Below, one piece after another: positions 57,682-64,000 of a DNA stretch of 64,000 nt (position 1 is the stretch's first letter; each line of letters opens with the position of its first letter). The position numbers and the translations under genes are program-made. Location of the stretch: assembly GCF_024129355.1 (NCBI RefSeq), contig NZ_JAMXXP010000014.1, positions 1 to 64,000 of the forward strand, in the 5' to 3' direction. This DNA comes from Acinetobacter lwoffii (lineage in GTDB: Bacteria > Pseudomonadota > Gammaproteobacteria > Pseudomonadales > Moraxellaceae). Under the pieces are notes generated by a model, which saw only the letters and a list, made by a program, of their open reading frames with translations, had not been told where the DNA came from and ran no database searches.

Positions 57682-59235
57682 TTAGCCAGCAACGCGTAAT
57701 GGTTGCTGCTGAGTTTTCTGTGCATGTCCCTGCACCGCTTTCTTTGCTAAATATATACTAGTTCCATAGCGGTCTTCACCATAAATACGATACATATTTT
57801 CTAAAATTTGTAAAATTGTGTAATATCCAATTTTATCTGCCCATTCGAATGGACCACAAGGATAATTCACGCCATATTTCATAGCAGAATCAATATCTTG
57901 TTCTGATGCGATATCATGCAGTACCGCTTCACAGGCTTCATTCACCAACATGGCAATACTACGTATAACATAAAGACCGGGATGATCCTTAGACCAAATA
58001 GGTATCATATCCATACCTATGAGGAATAGCTCCACTGCCTGGCACTGTTCAGCACTACACGCCGGTGATGCAACGACTGGAATCGCTTGAGCATTTGTCC
58101 AATCTGAATGCCAGTCCATCAACACCACAGGCTCATGCGGATAGGTAAGTTCAACTGATTCGCCAAGCGATAATCGCAGAGAAAGGTCACCAATCAGGAT
58201 TTCATTCTGTTCTGCTGCCTGAAAACTCAGCTCTACATGAGAGGCCTGTTTTAAACGTTCAATCAGTACTGAGGAATGTAGCCATTCACCTTTTACTGTG
58301 ACTTTGAGCTTATTCAGCGACTTGGCATAACACACTGGCAATTCATATACAGGTGCAGGCTTGGCCTGAGCGTAATCATAAAAACCCTGACCGGACTTGC
58401 GACCATAACAACCGGCATCGACCAGTTCTTTTTGAATCAAGGACGGGCGGTAGCGTGGCTCATAGAAAAATTCCTGATAGACACTTTGTGTGACCGAGAA
58501 ATTCACATCCTGCCCAATCAGATCTGTAAGTTCACACGGCCCCATGGCAAAACGGCCACATTCGCGCATGATGTAATCGAGCTGTTCCGGGGTGGTGGCA
58601 TTTTCCTGCAAGGCACGAAAGGCCTCGGCATAATAAGGTCGTGCGACACGATTGACGATAAAACCGGGGGTCGATTTGGCTCGCACCGGAACCTTGTTCC
58701 AGTCCTTCATCAGATCAAATACTGCATCGGCAATCGCTGCTGAGGTTTTCAGTCCGCGGATAATCTCGACCAGTTTCATCACCGGCGCCGGATTAAAGAA
58801 ATGCAGACCAATCACTCGCTCGGGATGTGGAATCGCCGAGGCAATTGCGGTAATGGAAATTGAAGAAGTATTAGACGCAAAAATCGTCTGTTCCGGGCAA
58901 ATGGCAGCCAGCTGTTGAAACAGGTTTTGCTTCACTTCTTTCTTTTCAACAATGGCTTCAATAATTAAGCCCGCATCGGCAAGCTGCTGAATGTCCTCTG
59001 CCACAATCAGATTGGCGAAGGTACTCTCCAGCAATTGCTGGGTCATTTTGCCATTTTGTACGCGCTTGCTCAGCTGCGCCTCTAAAGCAGTCAAGGCACT
59101 CTGAACTTTGCTGCGATCGAGATCAAACACATAGGTCGGATGCCCGTGCATGGCTGCCAGTTGTGCAATGCCAATCCCCATGGTTCCAGCACCGACCACA
59201 GCAACTTTGACTTGTTCCAAATTGATCTGTTGCAT
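57682..59235 (-). CDS. paaH: 3-hydroxyacyl-CoA dehydrogenase (phenylacetate pathway)
   Basis: PaaH oxidises 3-hydroxyadipyl-CoA with NAD. The 517-residue protein is of the long, two-C-terminal-domain type: Rossmann motif GAGTMGIGIAQLAAMHG (residues 15-31), catalytic HFFNPAPVMKLVEI near residue 145, and two C-terminal helical domains, the second containing MKYGVNYPCGPFEWADKIG. It lies 11 bp before paaJ and 3 bp after paaG. Confidence 0.94.
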   Translation of the reverse strand: MQQINLEQVKVAVVGAGTMGIGIAQLAAMHGHPTYVFDLDRSKVQSALTALEAQLSKRVQNGKMTQQLLESTFANLIVAEDIQQLADAGLIIEAIVEKKEVKQNLFQQLAAICPEQTIFASNTSSISITAIASAIPHPERVIGLHFFNPAPVMKLVEIIRGLKTSAAIADAVFDLMKDWNKVPVRAKSTPGFIVNRVARPYYAEAFRALQENATTPEQLDYIMRECGRFAMGPCELTDLIGQDVNFSVTQSVYQEFFYEPRYRPSLIQKELVDAGCYGRKSGQGFYDYAQAKPAPVYELPVCYAKSLNKLKVTVKGEWLHSSVLIERLKQASHVELSFQAAEQNEILIGDLSLRLSLGESVELTYPHEPVVLMDWHSDWTNAQAIPVVASPACSAEQCQAVELFLIGMDMIPIWSKDHPGLYVIRSIAMLVNEACEAVLHDIASEQDIDSAMKYGVNYPCGPFEWADKIGYYTILQILENMYRIYGEDRYGTSIYLAKKAVQGHAQKTQQQPLRVAG

Positions 59236-59238
59236 GAT

Positions 59239-60030
59239 TTAGCATCCTTTATATTCAGGGGTACGCTTCTGCATAAAGGCTTGTACACCTTCCTTATAAT
59301 CGCTTGAACGTCCAGCCAGACGTTGCAGGTCACGTTCCAGAATGAGCTGCTCATCCAAATTGTTTTCTGCTGCGGCATGAATGGCTTTTTTGATCAGGGA
59401 CAGACCATAGGTCGGTTGCTGAGCCAGATGCTCCGCCAATTTTTTCGCTTCTGCTTGCAGTTGCTCATCTTCAACCACCTGCCAGATCATGCCCAGTTGT
59501 ACTGCACGCTCAGCCGGAATTTTATCGCCGAGCATCGCTAGGCCCATCGCCTGAGCACGGCCGACCAGACGCGGTAGGAACCAGGTACCGCCTGAATCTG
59601 GCACCAAACCAAGACGGCAAAAGGCCTGAATAAAGGAAGCCGATTTTGCTGCCACCACAATGTCACACGCCAGGGCAATATTGGCACCTGCCCCTGCTGC
59701 TACTCCATTCACGGCACAAATCACCGGTTTTGGCATTTCAGTAATCAGCTTGATCAAAGGGTTGTAATATTTTTCAATCGACAGGCCTAAGTCCGGTGCA
59801 TCGGCATTCGGATCGACCACACGGTCATTCAGATCCTGACCGGCACAGAAACCGCGGCCTTCGGCTGAAATCACCACGGCACGAATCTGGCTATCTTTAG
59901 CCCAGGCCTTGATGACCTTGGAAACTTCCTGATGCATGGTTTCATTAAAGCTGTTGAGCTGTTTTGGACGGTTAAAGGTCAGGTAGCCCACTGCATTTTT
60001 TTCTTCGACAATAATTGTTTGATAATCCAT
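59239..60030 (-). CDS. paaG: 1,2-epoxyphenylacetyl-CoA isomerase
   Basis: PaaG isomerises the ring epoxide to the oxepin form and also acts on double-bond isomers. The 263-residue crotonase-fold protein has the CoA oxyanion segments ISAEGRGFCAGQDLNDR and NGVAAGAGANIALACD, and an LGLVPDSGGTWFLPRLVG stretch with the catalytic Asp region typical of PaaG. Its ATG overlaps the paaF stop by one base (TAATG). Confidence 0.93.
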   Translation of the reverse strand: MDYQTIIVEEKNAVGYLTFNRPKQLNSFNETMHQEVSKVIKAWAKDSQIRAVVISAEGRGFCAGQDLNDRVVDPNADAPDLGLSIEKYYNPLIKLITEMPKPVICAVNGVAAGAGANIALACDIVVAAKSASFIQAFCRLGLVPDSGGTWFLPRLVGRAQAMGLAMLGDKIPAERAVQLGMIWQVVEDEQLQAEAKKLAEHLAQQPTYGLSLIKKAIHAAAENNLDEQLILERDLQRLAGRSSDYKEGVQAFMQKRTPEYKGC

Positions 60031-60800
60031 TACACACCTCTAAATTCTGGTTTTCTTTTTTCTAAAAATGCATTGATGCCTTCCTGGCGATCTTGGGTCG
60101 CCGCCAGCCAGACAAAATGTTGACGTTCAAGTTTCAGTCCCTGACTTAAAGTCACTTCATGAATCGACTTTAAAGATTGCTTGATGGCACGAATGGCCAG
60201 CGGTGCCTGCTTGGCAATTTTTTCTGCCAGTTCCAGTGCGTATTGCACGGTCAATCCTGCCGGACAAACCTGGCTGCTAATGCCATGTTGCAAGGCTGTT
60301 TGTGCCGAAATCATTTCACCAGTCATGGCCCAGCGCATCGTTAATTGCTGACCGACCAGACGGGCCAGACGCTGGGTTCCACCGGCACCCGGCAACATAT
60401 CTAAACCGATTTCAGGCAAGGCAAACTGGGCATTTTCTCCGGTCAGCACCATGTCACCATGCAAAGCCAACTCGAAACCTGCACCAAAAGCATAACCATT
60501 TACGGCCATGATTAAAGGCTTGGAAAATTCATCAATTTTTTTCCAGAGCAGTGGGCGTTGGTCTTGCTGGATGCTGACCACATCTAACTGCGCCAGCTCA
60601 TTTAAATCAGCACCGGCAGCAAAGCATTGCATATTTCCGGTGATGACCACGGCTTTCACAGCAGCATCTGTTTCCAAGTCCTGTAGACAGGCTGCAATGT
60701 TTTGCAAGGTGGCATTGTTTAAGGCATTGCGCTTTTCCGGGCGATTCAGCTCGATCAGTACCACACCTGGCTTGGTTGAGCTGGTTTTAATGTAGGTCAT
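60030..60800 (-). CDS. paaF: 2,3-dehydroadipyl-CoA hydratase
   Basis: PaaF hydrates 2,3-dehydroadipyl-CoA. The 256-residue crotonase-family protein has ITGNMQCFAAGADLNEL, NGYAFGAGFELALHGD, and the two catalytic Glu regions (LPEIGLDMLPGAGGTQRL). It is distinguished from PaaG by the paired Glu and by its position. It overlaps paaG by one base. Confidence 0.93.
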   Translation of the reverse strand: MTYIKTSSTKPGVVLIELNRPEKRNALNNATLQNIAACLQDLETDAAVKAVVITGNMQCFAAGADLNELAQLDVVSIQQDQRPLLWKKIDEFSKPLIMAVNGYAFGAGFELALHGDMVLTGENAQFALPEIGLDMLPGAGGTQRLARLVGQQLTMRWAMTGEMISAQTALQHGISSQVCPAGLTVQYALELAEKIAKQAPLAIRAIKQSLKSIHEVTLSQGLKLERQHFVWLAATQDRQEGINAFLEKRKPEFRGV

Positions 60801-60842
60801 CCTTGAACTCCTGCTATGCTCGCGGTGCTGTAAATTCAGCTG

Positions 60843-61901
60843 TTATTCATCAAAACTGAGTCGGACATTGGCCGTGGTTGGACGTGCCTGACAACTGAGC
60901 ACATAGCCTTTCTGAATTTCATCTTCTTCCAGACTGTAATTCACCGCCATTTCAACCTGTCCCTCTAACACCTTACATTTACAGGTGGCACAAACACCGC
61001 CCTTACAGGCATATGGCAGGTCGGCTCCGGCACGTAGCGCAGCATCTAAAATACTGTCATCCTGTTTGGAGACTTCAACAATCAGCTCGCGACCATCCAG
61101 AACAATATTGACGCGTTCTTCGCTACGGCTTTCCATCTGCTGGGCGGTTGCTTTCGGTGCAGTACCGGTATTGAAGCGTTCAGTGTGAATCTTACTGCGC
61201 TGAATGCCCCAAGTCGGTAATACCGTTTCGACTGCTGTCATCATTTCTTCAGGACCGCAAGCGAAACAGTGATCTGCTTCGGCTGAAATCAGATTGGCCT
61301 GAAACAGCTGCTGCAATTTGTCTGCATCGATCCGACCATTAAAGATCTCGCTGTCATTCAGTTCACGTGAAAAAATATTCACCAGTTGCAGACGTTCCTT
61401 AAAACGGTCTTTCAGGTCCATGATCTGTTCAGAAAACATAGTCTGTTTCCAGGAACGGTTGCCATATACCAGAGTGAATGTTGCGTCCGCTTGACGGTTC
61501 AGCACTGACTTTACAATCGATAAGATCGGCGTAATACCACTGCCTGCTGCAAATCCTAGATAATTCTGGCCACCAGCCTTGGCGGCTTTCTGAAAGAACA
61601 CCCCTTGCGGTGGCATGACTTCTAGTACATCGCCCGCTTTGAGATGCGCATTGGCCCAGGTTGAAAACTGACCTTGATCAATTTTTTTAATCGCAATACT
61701 CATGTCTTCCTGAGTATCACTGCAGATCGAGTAGCAGCGGCGCAGCTCGCCGTCATCGGTTAAATGACGAATGGTCAGGTGCTGCCCCGGCTGATATTGG
61801 AAAGCATCCAACTGCTCAGGCGCGAGATCAAAGGCAATGCAGATCGCCTGCTCGGTTTGTGGCTGAATCGATTTAATGGTTAATGGTATAAATTGGCTCA
61901 T
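60843..61901 (-). CDS. paaE: Phenylacetyl-CoA epoxidase reductase subunit
   Basis: PaaE passes electrons from NADPH to the PaaA di-iron site. The 352-residue protein has an FNR-like FAD and NADPH module (FAD motif RRCYSICSD near residue 54; NAD(P) motif GFAAGSGITPILSIV near 113) and a C-terminal plant-type 2Fe-2S domain with CKGGVCATCKCKVLEG and the fourth Cys in VLSCQARP. All four iron ligands are present. Confidence 0.95.
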   Translation of the reverse strand: MSQFIPLTIKSIQPQTEQAICIAFDLAPEQLDAFQYQPGQHLTIRHLTDDGELRRCYSICSDTQEDMSIAIKKIDQGQFSTWANAHLKAGDVLEVMPPQGVFFQKAAKAGGQNYLGFAAGSGITPILSIVKSVLNRQADATFTLVYGNRSWKQTMFSEQIMDLKDRFKERLQLVNIFSRELNDSEIFNGRIDADKLQQLFQANLISAEADHCFACGPEEMMTAVETVLPTWGIQRSKIHTERFNTGTAPKATAQQMESRSEERVNIVLDGRELIVEVSKQDDSILDAALRAGADLPYACKGGVCATCKCKVLEGQVEMAVNYSLEEDEIQKGYVLSCQARPTTANVRLSFDE

Positions 61902-61976
61902 GGCAAAATCCTTCTTTTAGGTGGCGGTGTTCAGGCTTGTTATTGGTTTACCCTGCCCACCGCGCAATCGTTACAA

Positions 61977-62477
61977 TCAAATACATTTGAAATAGTCAAA
62001 AGTTTCTAAGCAGTCCCGACATTGATATAAAGCTTTACAGGCGGTCGAACCGAATTCACTTAATAATTTGCTGTTATGACTTAAGCACTGTGGACAGGTG
62101 ATGCCATCGGTCAATGCCACATGCGTACCACAACTATGTGACTGGCCTTGCGGCGGGGCAATACCATATTGCTGTAATTTGTGTTTGCCCGATTCACTCA
62201 TCCAGTCCGTGGTCCAGGCTTGAGAAAGGTCCACAATGACTTTGACTGGCGTCAAACCATTGGCTTCAAAAGCCTGGGTAATTTCTGCTTTTAATAAATC
62301 CGTGGCCGGACAGCCGCTATAGGTCGGCGTGAGTCGCACCACAATTTCATCCTGCTGATTCAGCTCGACGCCACGAATCATACCCAGATCAATCACTGAC
62401 AATACCGGAATCTCTGGATCAGAAACCTGCTGTAAAACGTCCCAACATTGATCTTCTACGTGTCGAATCAGATTCAT
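61977..62477 (-). CDS. paaD: Phenylacetyl-CoA epoxidase maturation/accessory protein PaaD
   Basis: PaaD is a MIP18/SufT-like DUF59 protein needed for epoxidase function, probably iron-sulfur or di-iron maturation. The 166-residue product has the DUF59 core DPEIPVLSVIDLGM and TPTYSGCPATD (conserved Cys), and a C-terminal zinc-ribbon-like region with about seven Cys (CGTHV, CPQC, CKALYQCRDC). ATG at 62477 with GGGAG 8 bases upstream is preferred to GTG three codons earlier. Confidence 0.92.
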   Translation of the reverse strand: MNLIRHVEDQCWDVLQQVSDPEIPVLSVIDLGMIRGVELNQQDEIVVRLTPTYSGCPATDLLKAEITQAFEANGLTPVKVIVDLSQAWTTDWMSESGKHKLQQYGIAPPQGQSHSCGTHVALTDGITCPQCLSHNSKLLSEFGSTACKALYQCRDCLETFDYFKCI

Positions 62478-62505
62478 GCGACTCACTCCCTGTGATTGTG
62501 CCGAA

Positions 62506-63261
62506 TTACCAGTTCATGTTTGGATATGAGCGCTGCATGTATTGCAGTTCAGCCAAAACAAAACCGAGATGTTCTGTATGTAAACCCTGTTTAGCCCCAC
62601 TGCGATAAGCACCCAGCTCTGGCAGGCTTAATTCAAATCGCGCCAGCTCGGCTGTAATGGTCTCCAGCCACTGGACTTTTAAATGTTCAATCTCTGGAAT
62701 GACACCGCTATCGACTAGTTGTTTTTCAGCTGCCGTCAGAACAAAAAGTTCTTCGGTAAAACGCCATAACTGGTTTAAACCTTGCTGGGTTTTTTCATGC
62801 GCTTCTGCGGTACCTAAACTTAAGCGTTCCATCCAGGTGGTGGAAAAACGCTGATGATATTTCACCTCTTTGAGTGACTTCACTGCAAAGGCAGCCAACT
62901 CAGCATGCTGACTTTGACTTAAGGTGCTAAACAATAAAGCGTGGTAGTGATCCATCAACCACTGGCGCACCAGAGTCTGGGCAAAATCACCATTCGGCTG
63001 TTCACACAGCAGCAAATTACGGTATTCACGTTCGGTACGGAAATAAGCCAGTTTGTCTTCATCACGACCCTGTCCTTCCACTTCACCCGCCAGACTGAGG
63101 GCAGTACGTGCCTGACCCAATAAATCCAGTCCAATATTGGCTAAGGCAATATCCAGCTCCAGTTCAGGTGCATGACCGCACCACTCTGCCAAACGATGGG
63201 ACAGGATCAGTTGACTGTCACCCACATGTAAAAGAAATTCTGCCAATACTTGATTTGTCAT
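62506..63261 (-). CDS. paaC: Phenylacetyl-CoA epoxidase structural subunit PaaC
   Basis: PaaC is the ferritin-like partner of PaaA in the multicomponent epoxidase; it lost the metal site and acts structurally. The 251-residue helical protein has the family segments DSQLILSHRLAEWCGHAPELE and ANIGLDLLGQARTAL. ATG at 63261 is chosen since AGG lies 8 bases upstream; a GTG three codons earlier has poor spacing. It lies 29 bp before paaD. Confidence 0.93.
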   Translation of the reverse strand: MTNQVLAEFLLHVGDSQLILSHRLAEWCGHAPELELDIALANIGLDLLGQARTALSLAGEVEGQGRDEDKLAYFRTEREYRNLLLCEQPNGDFAQTLVRQWLMDHYHALLFSTLSQSQHAELAAFAVKSLKEVKYHQRFSTTWMERLSLGTAEAHEKTQQGLNQLWRFTEELFVLTAAEKQLVDSGVIPEIEHLKVQWLETITAELARFELSLPELGAYRSGAKQGLHTEHLGFVLAELQYMQRSYPNMNW

Positions 63262-63278
63262 ACTCTTCACCTTTCCCT

Positions 63279-63569
63279 TTACATGTGCTCGATGCCAGCT
63301 GGAATGTTATAAAAGGTTGGATGGCGATAAACCTTGTCCAAAGCGGGTTCAAAAAATTCTGCTTTTTCATCTGGCTGGGAAGAGGTAATCAATTCAGATT
63401 TCACCACCCAGATACTGATCCCTTCATTGCGGCGGGTATATACATCGCGGGCATTTTGTAGTGCGACTTCCTCATCTGGTGCACGCAGGCTGCCGACATG
63501 ACGGTGACTCAGACCCTGTTTACTACGCACAAATACTTCATAAAGTGACCAGTTATTTTTGTTATTCAT
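63279..63569 (-). CDS. paaB: Phenylacetyl-CoA epoxidase subunit PaaB
   Basis: The small PaaB subunit bridges PaaAC units. The 96-residue protein matches the family closely, with LYEVFVRSKQGLSHRHVGSL and a C-terminal KVYRHPTFYNIPAGIEHM. ATG at 63569 is used, with AAGGAA upstream; an in-frame TTG two codons earlier is possible. Confidence 0.95.
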   Translation of the reverse strand: MNNKNNWSLYEVFVRSKQGLSHRHVGSLRAPDEEVALQNARDVYTRRNEGISIWVVKSELITSSQPDEKAEFFEPALDKVYRHPTFYNIPAGIEHM

Positions 63570-63602
63570 GAGCAAATTTCCTTATATTGATCAAACTATT
63601 TT

Positions 63603-64000
63603 TTAAGCAACTTTTTGTGCTGCTGACTGTTGCTGCTGTTTCTGCGCATAGACTGCTGCTGAATCACGTACCCACTTGCCGCCTTCCCAAGCTTTGCGGC
63701 GTGCTTCAATACGCTCATGGTTACACGGTCCCTTGCCTGCAAGAATCGCAAAGAACTCATCCCAATTGATTTCACCAAATTCGTAATGTCCGGTGGCTTC
63801 ATTGAATTTGAGGTCTGGATCTGGAACGGTTAAACCCAGCTGCAACACTTGCGATACGGTGTTATCGACAAATTTCTGACGTAGCTCATCATTGCTGAAT
63901 AATTTAATTTTCCACTGCATACTTTGTGCACTGTTCGGTGAATTATCATCACTTGGACCAAACATCATCAGTGCCGGCCACCAGAAACGGTTCACTGCGT
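63603..64000 (-). CDS. paaA: Phenylacetyl-CoA epoxidase catalytic subunit PaaA, C-terminal part (cut by window edge)
   Basis: Only the C-terminal 131 or so codons are in the window; the start lies beyond 64000. PaaA holds the di-iron centre that epoxidises the aromatic ring of phenylacetyl-CoA. The visible part has NRFWWPALMMFGPSDDNSPN and GEINWDEFFAILAGKGPCN, both characteristic of PaaA, and a Gln-rich end. It is followed by paaB after 33 bp. Confidence 0.95.
   Translation of the reverse strand, partial: AVNRFWWPALMMFGPSDDNSPNSAQSMQWKIKLFSNDELRQKFVDNTVSQVLQLGLTVPDPDLKFNEATGHYEFGEINWDEFFAILAGKGPCNHERIEARRKAWEGGKWVRDSAAVYAQKQQQQSAAQKVA

Overview
The window looks like chromosome of an Acinetobacter species (Gammaproteobacteria, Moraxellaceae). 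Supporting signs are moderate-to-low GC, the str operon (rpsL-rpsG-fusA-tuf), fabB next to a HemJ-type protoporphyrinogen oxidase, a dadA-dadX-ridA-cycA cluster with a divergent Lrp-type regulator, a gntR-smc-zipA-ligA operon and a paaABCDEFGHJKXY-type phenylacetate operon. I cannot name the species. No tRNA, rRNA, insertion sequence, prophage or CRISPR array is visible; the region is colinear and densely coded.

Layout. 1-3472 is the str operon on the minus strand, with structured intergenic spacers. 3629-7092 holds an EcsC-family protein, then fabB and hemJ. 7149-12175 is a D-/L-alanine module: transporter, RidA, alanine racemase and D-amino-acid dehydrogenase, with an Lrp/AsnC regulator divergent. 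12263-16021 is a Kbp-like BON-LysM protein and the lipid/ribosome cluster yceD-rpmF-fabD-fabG-acpP. 16119-21357 holds epmC, yciO, two small uncharacterised genes, scpA-scpB and rluB.

21412-36916 is the most interesting part: a two-armed peptide-uptake island around a 703-bp divergent spacer. The left arm (minus) carries two extracytoplasmic solute-binding proteins, an M3 metallopeptidase with a signal peptide, two Yej-type permeases and a double ATPase. The right arm (plus) carries a large TonB-dependent receptor followed by its own tonB-exbB-exbD-exbD energiser. I read these as one pathway: outer-membrane capture, periplasmic trimming, and inner-membrane import. A clear sigma-54 -24/-12 element precedes the receptor, and a weaker one faces the ABC arm, suggesting shared nitrogen- or peptide-responsive control. 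The substrate is not known from sequence.

36972-53332 is mostly housekeeping: a bacterioferritin lacking the usual haem-ligand Met, an SDR reductase, ligA, zipA and smc behind a GntR/FCD regulator with a palindromic operator over its own promoter, a TauE/SafE exporter, birA, coaX, two RBBP9-like hydrolases (one with a degenerate active site), ffh, a CcsA/YpjD-like protein and a methyltransferase. 53464-64000 is the phenylacetate pathway: PaaK forms phenylacetyl-CoA, PaaABCDE epoxidises it, PaaG/F/H/J carry out isomerisation and beta-oxidation, PaaX represses and PaaY is a hexapeptide accessory thioesterase. paaA and tuf are cut by the window edges.
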